From the NCBI RefSeq assembly GCF_038443385.1, contig NZ_CP151726.1, positions 5,332,001 to 5,396,000 on the forward strand: a stretch of 64,000 nucleotides of DNA. The letters are read 5' to 3'. Of the stretch, positions 40,306 through 47,273 are shown one piece after another. The notes under the pieces are model-generated. The model did no database searches, was not told the origin of the DNA, and was given only the letters and a program-made list of their open reading frames with translations. How positions within the stretch are numbered: the first letter of the stretch is position 1; every line of letters starts with the position of its first letter. The translations under genes were made by a program, and so were the position numbers. The stretch comes from Stieleria varia (GTDB lineage Bacteria; Planctomycetota; Planctomycetia; Pirellulales; Pirellulaceae).

Positions 40306-41535
40306 CTAGGTTAGGTCGGTAGCAAATACGGTGTAGTAGCCGTGCGTGTCATATGCTGACATCTCCGGCCAGTCGCCGTCAATCAATGACATTATCTTAC
40401 CGTGCAAACCCTCGGTCAGCCAAGGAACAGAAACGGATGGATAGTACCTCGCCATCCAGTCTCGTACCTCTGTATTGGTCGTTGCGTTCGCAATCAGCAG
40501 TTCCCTAGCCCTTTGATGGTCGGCTTCGTCGGGACGGTACCATTCAGCCAAATCGGTGCGGTTCGGATTGCATATGAACGGCTGCAATGCAGACGAAACG
40601 CAGAACGTGAATTGCACAAATGCGCCGAAATCATGAAATGCCACTGGATCCCATCGCGCGATGTGCAGGCCGATTTCATTCTCCGCGTCGAGAATGATGC
40701 ACTCGTGGTATTTCGGCAAATGAGCCTGGAAATCAGCCAAGTCGTAACGCATTGGTTCCTCGAAGGACGAACGATAGCGATCAGCGGGCGAAAATGGCGC
40801 GAGTGATCTTGATTTCAGGAAAAAATCGGAACGCCATTTTCGCTCCGTTGCATCGCTTGGTTCGCCACATTCTAAGGCTCCCGGTTTCCAGTTAGGATCG
40901 AGGATCGAGATTCCCCGAAGCGCTCCCGATTTCTGAAATTCGAATCTAAGCTGACAGTCTGTTCGCAGGTATTTGATCCAAGGCCAAATGTACCCAAACG
41001 TCGGGTGTTTTTCACCACCTCCGGATTCTTGAGGATCTCCGAGGATTTGCACGATCTCGTTCCGCGACGAATTCTGCGTGATGTCGGATATTCCTATCCG
41101 TCGAAGTGCCTCATCCGTATCCGATAGCTTGACGTTTCCAGTGTAAGGATCGTCTACGTAATCGCAGTCGCAAAGGCCCGCCGAATCCGTAGATTTATGG
41201 CTGCAGCCAGGAGACTTGCAGCAATAAAGATTGAGTTCCGTCATGCATCCGTCAGCAATGTCTTCGATTTCCAACAGATGCAGGGCAAGTTTCCATCGGG
41301 ATTTCGCTGATCGATCGCCGGCAGGATAGTAGGTGAATTCGAAGGGTCGCTTTTTTGACCCAACATGCCCGCCTATTAAGCAGCCACATTGAATTGCATC
41401 GTCGTAGTCCACACGTACATCTGGATCGCGTTTCGACTCGCCAATGAGGTAGTGTGCTTCGCGTATTGCGTCACGTAGATCTTCGGGGATTGCGACCTTG
41501 CGCCGTTCTTTTTCATTGGGCTCAGCGCGAAGCAT
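40306..41535 (-). CDS. Two cassette genes fused in frame through an attC site
   Basis: A single 409-residue frame from the ATG at 41535. Residues 1-225 are the upstream cassette product: EDLRDAIREAHYLIGESKRD, a Cys-rich segment (LYCCKSPGCSHKSTDSAGLC) and ITQNSSRNEIVQILGDPQES with GALRGISILDPNW, like small bacterial proteins of the SmpA type. Residues about 230-260 (SDATERKWRSDFFLKSRSLA) are attC sequence. Residues 262-409, from MRYDLADFQAHLPKYHEC, are the downstream cassette product, which has its own ATG at 40752. Because the attC core is GGTTCGCC it offers no stop. Whether one fusion or two proteins are made cannot be told. Confidence 0.7.
   Translation of the reverse strand: MLRAEPNEKERRKVAIPEDLRDAIREAHYLIGESKRDPDVRVDYDDAIQCGCLIGGHVGSKKRPFEFTYYPAGDRSAKSRWKLALHLLEIEDIADGCMTELNLYCCKSPGCSHKSTDSAGLCDCDYVDDPYTGNVKLSDTDEALRRIGISDITQNSSRNEIVQILGDPQESGGGEKHPTFGYIWPWIKYLRTDCQLRFEFQKSGALRGISILDPNWKPGALECGEPSDATERKWRSDFFLKSRSLAPFSPADRYRSSFEEPMRYDLADFQAHLPKYHECIILDAENEIGLHIARWDPVAFHDFGAFVQFTFCVSSALQPFICNPNRTDLAEWYRPDEADHQRARELLIANATTNTEVRDWMARYYPSVSVPWLTEGLHGKIMSLIDGDWPEMSAYDTHGYYTVFATDLT
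40768..40866 (-). repeat. attC site inside the fused reading frame
   Basis: Left core CGAACG, right core GGTTCGCC, arms GCGATCAGCGGGCGAAAATG / CATTTTCGCTCCGTTGCATCGC; the arms extend into a long inner stem (GAAAATGGCG / CGCCATTTTC). Its cassette opens with the matching GGCGAAC at 41552. Confidence 0.9.
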
Positions 41536-41552
41536 TGGGATTTCTCTTGTGG

Positions 41553-41640
41553 CGAACGTTAGACATCACGGAGGACGGACGATGGATCCTCCACTTCAAA
41601 AACCACGCAAGCCGTCCTTCCGTGCATGTCATGGTTCTCC
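41553..41640 (-). repeat. attC site
   Basis: Left core CGAACG, right core GGTTCTCC, arms GACATCACGGAGGACGGACG / CCGTCCTTCCGTGCATGTC. It ends the 41667-41972 cassette. Confidence 0.89.
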
Positions 41641-41666
41641 GCCGTCTTAGCGTTCACGAGAAAATA

Positions 41667-41972
41667 TCATCGAAGGCCGTTCCCTTCAAGTTCACTAAGT
41701 GTGCGTTCGAGTCCGAGTGAGCCGATAGCCATACAATCGCCATCACGATCCGCCACCACCCATTGAAGCAGGCACATCGGATTACCATTGTCATCCTCGA
41801 CTTCGTTTGGGCGAAATGAAACCGTCCATCCGATTCGATTCTTGACTATTGATGCGGGCACTGGATTGTAGTTTCCGCGATTGCGTCCAAGCGTGTAACA
41901 CTCCATTCGCTCGACCGCAATCTGAGTTGCTTCGTCTTTGGAAAGTCGCTTGCGTTTGTGTGATCGTCCCAT
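41667..41972 (-). CDS. Small basic cassette protein
   Basis: 101 residues, ATG 41972. A Lys/Arg-rich start (GRSHKRKRLSKDEATQIAVE) is followed by a beta domain (GWTVSFRPNEVEDD, MCLLQWVVADRDGDCMAIGS). The second part resembles small proteins that carry one PepSY- or YopX-like sheet, but I cannot name the family. The gene starts about 100 bases inside the cassette; the stretch 41973-42076 holds no other gene. Confidence 0.64.
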   Translation of the reverse strand: MGRSHKRKRLSKDEATQIAVERMECYTLGRNRGNYNPVPASIVKNRIGWTVSFRPNEVEDDNGNPMCLLQWVVADRDGDCMAIGSLGLERTLSELEGNGLR

Positions 41973-42076
41973 TAGTCGACTTGGTGTTCAGCCTTTGCTA
42001 TCGAAGTGGAAATGCGAGTAAGGATAAACGAAGCGGTACCCGTGAAACGAATCTGCGGAAATGAAGACCTGAGCGG

Positions 42077-42166
42077 GAGAACGGCACGCATCACCGAGGA
42101 CGCGCGTAAAGTTTTCAATTGCAGAATTGCTCAGCTCGCGTCCTTCGGTGCATGCGTTGGTTCTGC
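42077..42166 (-). repeat. attC site
   Basis: Left core GAGAACG, right core GGTTCTGC, arms GCACGCATCACCGAGGACGC / GCGTCCTTCGGTGCATGCG. It ends the 42131-42580 cassette. Confidence 0.9.
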
Positions 42167-42580
42167 TGTATTCCGGGGCGACGATAGTTGAACAATCAAC
42201 GACATTGTTCCTCCGATCAGAATCGGAAACAAGAGTATCAGGATTCCGATCAGCATCAAAATGATTGGCTGTGGGCTTTCAATTTCGTCCTCGCGAGATG
42301 GCATTGTTCCCTGTCCGATGAAAAGCAGTAGCGCACCGATGATGGTCGGAATCATCAACAGTTTGACGACGGTCGTTTCTCGCGTTGTTAGCGTTCGAGT
42401 GAATATCTCGGGAGTTGTTAGACGCATCGCTAGCACGAAGAACGCCCCACACAGTCCGCCGAAGACACCGGAAACCAGCCAAACCCAATTGGAAGGTTGT
42501 GCGGTTCCGTTCCACCACATGGCCAACGGAATACCGACCCCAAATAGTGCGCCGCCGATCGCGTAGTGGATTGCGTTCAT
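42131..42580 (-). CDS. Four-helix membrane cassette protein
   Basis: 149 residues from the ATG at 42580. Hydrophobic segments: HYAIGGALFGVGIPLAMWW, WVWLVSGVFGGLCGAFFVLA, LLMIPTIIGALLLFIGQG, ILMLIGILILLFPILIGGTM. The last residues (EPTHAPKDAS) come from the attC, which has a stop-less GTTC core. Inner-membrane protein of unknown function. Confidence 0.68.
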   Translation of the reverse strand: MNAIHYAIGGALFGVGIPLAMWWNGTAQPSNWVWLVSGVFGGLCGAFFVLAMRLTTPEIFTRTLTTRETTVVKLLMIPTIIGALLLFIGQGTMPSREDEIESPQPIILMLIGILILLFPILIGGTMSLIVQLSSPRNTAEPTHAPKDAS

Positions 42581-42596
42581 GGAGCGTTGCTTAAAG

Positions 42597-42685
42597 CAGA
42601 ACGTCACGCGTAACCGGGCACGCGCAAAAGATTCTCAATTCCAAAAACGCTGGCTCGCGTGCTCCGGTTCACGCGATTGTTCCCC
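42597..42685 (-). repeat. attC site
   Basis: Left core CAGAACG, right core TGTTCCCC, arms CGCGTAACCGGGCACGCGC / GCGTGCTCCGGTTCACGCG. It ends the 42698-43132 cassette. Confidence 0.89.
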
Positions 42686-42697
42686 TCAAAGTCGCAG

Positions 42698-43132
42698 TCA
42701 ACCGTCCCGCGCAACACCGTCGGCAGCGATCTGTTCTTCGAGTGCAGAGACGACGCCCTGGTACAGTTCTGTCATATTGATTACGTCACCGGCCTCAACC
42801 CGTTTCACAATCATGTCACGCGGAAACGCCAAGACCATCCGCGATGGATGTTTGATCGCGAAATCCGATCCATGTTCGTCGGTAGCCACAACCCATTCGA
42901 ATCCCAGTGTCTCGGCAACGACGTCACCGAAAGCACCTCCTAGCAGCTCAAGTGCAGCTTCATCGCCTGACGCGAAGGGTTCGGCGTCAAGAAGCGATTG
43001 GAGTGTTGGAATATCGTTAGGCGCTTTCTTCAGTACGTGCTCTGGCCCGAAACGTCGAAGGTATGCGTCAAGCCATTCCCGCTCGGAATCAAATCCCTCA
43101 ACTTCGGTTTCATCGAGCGGGCGTATGTCCAT
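42698..43132 (-). CDS. DUF3806-like cassette protein
   Basis: 144 residues, ATG 43132. SEREWLDAYLRRFGPEHVLK at the start, then ALELLGGAFGDVVAETLGFE with WVVATDEHGSDFAIKHPSRM, FPRDMIVKRVEAGDVINMTE. The 'LG.a.Ge.l...lg..Wv...de.G...a' core is that of DUF3806 and relatives. Cytoplasmic; function unknown. Upstream readings that enter repeat X were rejected. Confidence 0.7.
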   Translation of the reverse strand: MDIRPLDETEVEGFDSEREWLDAYLRRFGPEHVLKKAPNDIPTLQSLLDAEPFASGDEAALELLGGAFGDVVAETLGFEWVVATDEHGSDFAIKHPSRMVLAFPRDMIVKRVEAGDVINMTELYQGVVSALEEQIAADGVARDG

Positions 43133-43150
43133 CAAACTGCCTTCAGTCGG

Positions 43151-43238
43151 GGAACGACCGCGATGTGCGGGCGTCGGGAGTTGGGCATCCATGTCTAATT
43201 GCTGACCACCGACGCTCCGTACCATCGCATGGTTCTGT
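43151..43238 (-). repeat. attC site of repeat cassette X, copy 6
   Basis: Left core GGAACG, right core GGTTCTGTCG; arms GCGATGTGCGGGCGTCGG / CCGACGCTCCGTACCATCGC. Unlike the other five X copies, the arms here are different while the cassette body is conserved. Confidence 0.86.
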
Positions 43239-43574
43239 CGTCTTCCGATGGCGGCACCGTACCGCCGGGATCCGACCACTGGATTGTATCGTCCGCTGAG
43301 ACCTCGTTGCAAATCGAGTCCTGGATTCCGCTCCTGATTTTGCCCCGCCGACGATGTGGTCGAAGTCGAATGCTGAGGCCGGACCGTCACACGTGTTCCA
43401 ATGGCAACAGATGATGATACGAGTCCTGGATCGCCAGCACACGATCTCATGCACAACAGTTCGGCGAGAGGACGCATTGCCGAAGTCAACAACATGCTGT
43501 CGGCCCCAAGATCTGCCAACTCATTCGACTGGTCGATCACTACATCGACACGCGACGATCGAGCACTGTAACGA
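43239..43574 (-). repeat. Repeat cassette X, copy 6 (second subtype)
   Basis: Shares the LAELLCMRSCAGDPGLVSSS variant with copy 3; the left 80 bp next to the attC are the most diverged of all copies. Nearest copy to attI (one cassette away). Confidence 0.77.
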
Positions 43575-43664
43575 CAGAACGCCTGCGGTAACGGGGCCGC
43601 CGCCAAAATACTATGATTTCAAAACCCGCGTCACCGGCGGCTCCCGTTCACCGCATGGTTCTGC
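43575..43664 (-). repeat. attC site of the first cassette
   Basis: Left core CAGAACG, right core GGTTCTGCG, arms TGCGGTAACGGGGCCGCCGC / GGCGGCTCCCGTTCACCGCA with one extra base in the right arm. The first cassette opens at attI with GGCGAAC, not the GCAGAAC expected from this right core. Confidence 0.9.
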
Positions 43665-44093
43665 GACGTTTGACGCGCTCCGACCAACAGCGGAGCACAC
43701 CAAGCCTACCAATGGCATTATGGCAAAGAGGACAATCGGATACCACAAGGTCACCATCAAAGTCCAAATTGTGGAATCGGACGATTTGAAGTACCGATAG
43801 TAAATGCCCCATGAATCGCCAAATGCCTCTTCGCGTTCAAGCGGCGGATAAACGTTTCCGTCTGCGTCAACCAGTCCGATGATGCTGCCACGATACGGAC
43901 CGTATTCAGCGTCGTTAAAGAAGACGAGTCGAGAATCAAGTCCGCGCGTCCATACACCGACGTGGGAATCATCGCTGAACGAAAAATGGTAATCCCATGG
44001 GCTGACGATGTAACCCACGATAAACAGTAAGATTGATATCGCGAGCATCAATGTCGAAAACACGGTCGCGATCTTGAATGTTCGATGTGCCAC
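43611..44093 (-). CDS. First cassette: two-helix membrane protein
   Basis: 160 residues, ATG 44093. Hydrophobic segments near the N-terminus (FKIATVFSTLMLAISILLFI) and towards the C-terminus (LWYPIVLFAIMPLVGLVCSA) flank an outer domain with FSFSDDSHVGVWTRGLDSRL and YGPYRGSIIGLVDADGNVYP. As the cassette next to attI, it is about 160 bases downstream of the predicted array promoter and should be the best expressed. The C-terminus is attC-encoded (EREPPVTRVLKS). Function unknown. Confidence 0.72.
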   Translation of the reverse strand: MAHRTFKIATVFSTLMLAISILLFIVGYIVSPWDYHFSFSDDSHVGVWTRGLDSRLVFFNDAEYGPYRGSIIGLVDADGNVYPPLEREEAFGDSWGIYYRYFKSSDSTIWTLMVTLWYPIVLFAIMPLVGLVCSAVGRSASNVAEPCGEREPPVTRVLKS

Positions 44094-44250
44094 TGGATCA
44101 GTCGGCGAACTTGTAATTAAGGGGAGTCAGGACTTGGCGGTTGGTTATTTGACGCCTTATGGGCGGTTGGCCCTCGCGTTATCCCGGTCTTATTGGCAGT
44201 TGACTGATTTTGGCCAAGCTTTACAGCAATTTGCCAATAAGGATACCAGG
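44094..44250 (-). other. attI region
   Basis: The probable crossover core is GGCGAAC at 44104-44110 (GTTCGCC on the minus strand), ten bases before the first cassette start codon. Beyond it lie repeated motifs that could be integrase-binding sites: GGCGGTTGGTTAT (44131-44143) and GGCGGTTGGCCC (44162-44173), and an inverted repeat TTATTGGCA (44190-44198) / TTGCCAATAA (44231-44240). Which of these are functional is inference. Confidence 0.65.
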
Positions 44251-44251
44251 C

Positions 44252-44280
44252 ATTATAGGCAGTTGCCGTTTTGAGGGCAA
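44252..44280 (-). promoter_or_regulatory. Predicted cassette promoter (Pc)
   Basis: On the minus strand, TTGCCC (44275-44280) and a perfect TATAAT (44252-44257) are separated by exactly 17 bases. It points into the array and ends about 140 bases before the attI core. It lies upstream of the intI gene on the other strand. Confidence 0.72.
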
Positions 44281-44292
44281 TCCCAGGTGGGG

Positions 44293-44321
44293 TTGACACC
44301 GCCTGGCAGGGTCTGCATTTT
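44293..44321 (+). promoter_or_regulatory. Predicted intI promoter
   Basis: A perfect TTGACA at 44293-44298 followed after 17 bases by a weak CATTTT (44316-44321). It is divergent from Pc with only 12 bases between the two -35 boxes. AGGGGG at 44361-44366, six bases before the ATG at 44373, is the ribosome binding site. No LexA-like palindrome was seen. Confidence 0.5.
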
Positions 44322-44372
44322 GACGGCACGGACATTTTGTGCATTTGGATTTCCGATTTGAGGGGGCATGCA

Positions 44373-46100
44373 ATGACAAGATCTGAGAGCAGGCGTGAGA
44401 GTGGGTACGGTGGGGGTCATGAGAGCGTTGTCGCTTCGGGAAAGCCGGATTGGCCAGCGATCTGGTATGCGAAGTTGCGACGGCATCACCAAATTGCCCA
44501 GCGTGAACGATGGCAGTTCGATGGCGAGCATGTTGTTGCCTATTTGATTCGCATCAAAGCCGACGGCATGCCCATTTGGAAACGCTTGAAAGTGGCAGAA
44601 GCGCTACTGGAGTTTCGCCGACGCAAACGATGGGAAGAGTGCCCGCGTTTGGATGAGGTGTGTGAGACGCTGCGCAATATGAAACGAGCCCAGCAACAGC
44701 GTGAGCTTGGAAAGGAAGCGTTTGGGAGCAATCTCAGGACATCCGAATCGGACCTTGAGGAGCGTGGACACATTGACCCCAGAGAACCGATCGTGTTGCA
44801 AGAGTTTCGAAGTGTGATCCGAGCGAATCAACTTGCGTACAGCACTGAGGAAGCCTATGTCGCTCAGGTCAGAAAATTTCTCAGAGCAGTCAAACGCTTG
44901 GATGCGTTTGAACGCGTGGGGGCGGAAGATGGTTATGGGCTGAGTGACTTGACCGCCCGAGATGTGGAGTCCCATCTGACGAATTTAGCAGTGAAAGAGA
45001 ACCTTGCTGAGAACTCTCAGGATCAGGCTTTTCATGCGATCCGCTATTTTTTCAGTCACGTCTTGAAGAGGGAACTGAAAGAAGTCAACGCGATCCGGTC
45101 GACCAAGCCGAAGCGAGTTCCCGTGGTGATGAGTCGACCAGAGGTCCGGTCTGTGTTGTCTCACTTGAGCGGCGTCTACTTTTTGATGGCTCAGTTGATG
45201 TATGGAACGGGGATGCGTCTGGGGGAGTGTTTGCGTTTACGGGTGAAAGACATCGACTTTGACAACCGCATGATTTATGTGCGTCGTTCTAAGGGCAAGA
45301 AGGACCGTCGTGTTCCTTTGCCCGAGACGGTGGTTGAATCATTGCAAAAGAAGCTTGAGTGGCGCAGGAAGCTTCACGACCAAGATTTAGCCGAAGGCAT
45401 TGCTTCCGTGTTTCTGCCCAAAGCGTTGGATCGAAAGTACCCCAATGCCCACCGGGAGTTTCGTTGGCAGTTCATTTTCGCGTCTCATCGTTTGTCACGA
45501 AATCCACGAGACAGGCGGATGCATCGTCATCATTTGCACAAGAAAACGTTTCCTGATCATTTGAAGCGAGCGGTGGAGAAAGCAGGAATTGAGAAGCAGA
45601 TCACGTCTCATGTTTTTCGCCACAGTTTTGCAACTCACTTACTGGCCAGCGGTACGGACATCCGGACAATCCAAGAGTTGTTGGGGCATGCGGATGTAAA
45701 GACGACCATGATTTACTTGCACTGTTTGAGCGATCCGTCGGAGACGGTTAAGAGTCCGCTGGATCGGTTGAACGAGGGCATTGTTGATCGAAATGATGCG
45801 TCGGAGCATGTCCGAGCACAGGCGACGGAACTGGAGCGTCACGCCTCTGACGGTGGCGTGGCGAAGCCTAGGAACGGTGGCGAATCGGTGCAAGAAAGTT
45901 CGAAAATGCAATTGCATATTCCGGATCAACCGGTCATTGACCGTGGATGCGTTGAAAGCACCCCGCCATTACCTACTTCTGAAGGAGGTTCGTCGCGTGT
46001 CGGTTTGATGAGGGATGCGAGTCGACGGATTGGGACGTGGGTCGCGGTACACCTACGTGGATTTGGCAAAAGGCAGGATCGCGGGGTGGCGAGTGGGTAG
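44373..46100 (+). CDS. intI: Integron integrase IntI with long terminal extensions
   Basis: 575 residues from the ATG at 44373. The core-binding domain (about 145-240, VIRANQLAYSTEEAYVAQVR) and catalytic domain are those of a tyrosine recombinase: Arg in TGMRLGECLRLR (about 282), Lys in SKGKKDRRVPL, His and Arg in SHVFRHSFATHL (413, 416), LLGHADVKTTMIY with His 439 and Tyr 448. The IntI-only insert is present at about 350-390 (DRKYPNAHREFRWQFIFAS). It recombines attC and attI to insert, excise and shuffle cassettes. Residues 1-140, with PDWPAIWYAKLRRHHQIAQR, and the last 120, Gly/Ser/charged, are extensions not found in class 1 IntI. It is transcribed away from the array. Confidence 0.95.
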   Translation: MTRSESRRESGYGGGHESVVASGKPDWPAIWYAKLRRHHQIAQRERWQFDGEHVVAYLIRIKADGMPIWKRLKVAEALLEFRRRKRWEECPRLDEVCETLRNMKRAQQQRELGKEAFGSNLRTSESDLEERGHIDPREPIVLQEFRSVIRANQLAYSTEEAYVAQVRKFLRAVKRLDAFERVGAEDGYGLSDLTARDVESHLTNLAVKENLAENSQDQAFHAIRYFFSHVLKRELKEVNAIRSTKPKRVPVVMSRPEVRSVLSHLSGVYFLMAQLMYGTGMRLGECLRLRVKDIDFDNRMIYVRRSKGKKDRRVPLPETVVESLQKKLEWRRKLHDQDLAEGIASVFLPKALDRKYPNAHREFRWQFIFASHRLSRNPRDRRMHRHHLHKKTFPDHLKRAVEKAGIEKQITSHVFRHSFATHLLASGTDIRTIQELLGHADVKTTMIYLHCLSDPSETVKSPLDRLNEGIVDRNDASEHVRAQATELERHASDGGVAKPRNGGESVQESSKMQLHIPDQPVIDRGCVESTPPLPTSEGGSSRVGLMRDASRRIGTWVAVHLRGFGKRQDRGVASG

Positions 46101-46289
46101 TGTCGTATGGGAATGCTGATCGTGAGATGTTGCCGTGTGAGTCACTGAAGAAGCTGTGTTGTTTAGATGGCGGTTGCTCGAGAACATTCGGGTCTGTGAT
46201 ATCTTCCTGCATTCGGTTTTCTTCTCTGCAAATTCGAACTTGGCGATGCGGCACGGTTGGTCACCTCGCTTCGCTCGCTGGGGTGAGCG

Positions 46290-46405
46290 TCTCGGAGAGA
46301 CGCTTCTACGTGATGTGGTGTATTGGGATTTGTGCATGCTCATCCCCAAGCCTTTCTCCGCCAGATCCTGACTCGCTGGAAGCTCGCCAGGATTCGGGGG
46401 AGAAG
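46290..46405 (+). repeat. Direct repeat, left copy
   Basis: From about GTCTCGGAGAGACGCTTCTA to ATTCGGGGGAGAAG. A diverged copy (about 70% by eye) lies at 47274-47392. Shared blocks are GAGAGACGCT, CTCATCCCC and CAGATCCTGACTCGC. The two copies flank the decayed intI piece and the hairpin cluster. Confidence 0.6.
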
Positions 46406-46786
46406 AAAGTGGTCAGTCCGCTGGATCGACTCAATGAGCGGAACGCGATGCAGAGTGAAGTCAAGCGAGTGTTCCGGAGCGGATGGTAATGCCGGAAGGC
46501 AATCTCAGGACATCCGAATCGGACTTGGAGGAGCGTGGACACATTGACCCCAAAGAACCGCTTGTGCTGCAAGAGTATCGAAGTGTGATCCGAGCGAATC
46601 AATTTGCGTACAGCACAGAGGAAGCCTATGTCGCTCAGGTCAGAAAGTTTCTCAGAGCAGTCAAACGCTTGGATGCGTTTGAACGCGTGGGGGCGGAAGA
46701 TGGCTATGGGCTGAGTGACTTGACCGCCCGAGATGTGGAGTCCCATCCTACGAATTTAGCAGTATCTGTCGCTGCATCCGCAGCTT
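46405..46786 (+). pseudogene. Fragments of a second intI
   Basis: Two pieces. 46408-46470 repeats the region after the catalytic tyrosine (GTCCGCTGGATCGACTCAAT, peptide SPLDRLNERNA). 46495-46770 repeats intI residues about 124-210 at over 90% by eye (ESDLEERGHIDPKEPLVLQE, VIRANQFAYSTEEAYVAQVR, LTARDVESHPTNLAV) and then breaks off. Order and breakpoints show that a duplicate intI was rearranged. No catalytic residue remains. Confidence 0.85.
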
Positions 46787-46808
46787 GATGGGGTGATTAT
46801 CGGTTGGA

Positions 46809-47255
46809 CGTGGGGCTGACGCCCCACGCTTTATGCTGTCGCTGCCTCCGCAGCTGGAAGCGGTCACACGCAGAGCAAGTTTTCATGTTCCGTGGACAGC
46901 ATCCATCGAACGTTTGACCAACACAGCAAAGTGTTGTGTCCCTCGGATCGCTGTGTCTCGGATCGGTGTCCCTGAAGTGTATTGCTGACGTCTCTGATTC
47001 CCCATCTTTATGGGTACTGATTCGTGAGTGCGAAATCGGATCCCGCGAGGGATCGCAGAAGGTAGCCACGGGTCGCCGTAGGCGCACCCGTGGTATGCGA
47101 CCATGTTGAATCGACCCCGCAGGGTGTCGCAGACGTCTCGGGAACTGGGCTGCGACCGCCTTCGGGGTCGTCTGACGGTATGTGCATTGGACCGGGGATG
47201 CGCTGCGCGATCCCCGGCTACCCTCTACGACCGCTTCGCGGTCCAAACCGAATAT
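46809..47255. repeat. Cluster of short hairpins downstream of intI
   Basis: At least five short palindromes lie in 450 bp: CGTGGGGC-TGAC-GCCCCACG (46809-46828), CCACGGGT / ACCCGTGG (47066-47093), GACCCC...GGGGTC (47114-47171), GGGGAT / ATCCCC (about 47194-47215) and GACCGC-TTC-GCGGTC (47230-47244). No gene was seen between 46787 and 47469. Such small hairpins recur in intergenic DNA of large bacterial genomes and may include terminators. Confidence 0.6.
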
Positions 47256-47273
47256 GCGTCAGCAATACGTTTC

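Larger units (their letters stand above)
7795..46100 (-). mobile_element. Sedentary chromosomal integron: intI, attI region and about 50-cassette array
   Basis: The platform is the intI gene at 44373-46100 (+) with an attI/promoter region at about 44100-44372. The array extends from there to 7795, with some 50 attC sites of 85-100 bp recognisable by their core bases (AACG on the left; GGTT, TGTT or similar on the right), imperfectly pairing arms and a variable loop. Cassette genes lie on the minus strand, reading away from attI, with one exception (39953-40207). Three group II intron copies, one IS91-family element and an in-frame cassette fusion are embedded. The size, and attC arms that differ between cassettes while cores stay constant, match sedentary integrons rather than class 1 mobile ones. 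Confidence 0.93.

Noticed and set aside
8237-43664. CRISPR array
   Set aside because: The repeats are 85-100 bp, spaced irregularly by whole genes, with variable arms and constant cores; this is attC, not CRISPR.
44281-44372. LexA box controlling intI
   Set aside because: I looked for CTG-N10-CAG-type or similar palindromes near the intI promoter and saw none; planctomycete LexA motifs may differ, so this is only absence by eye.
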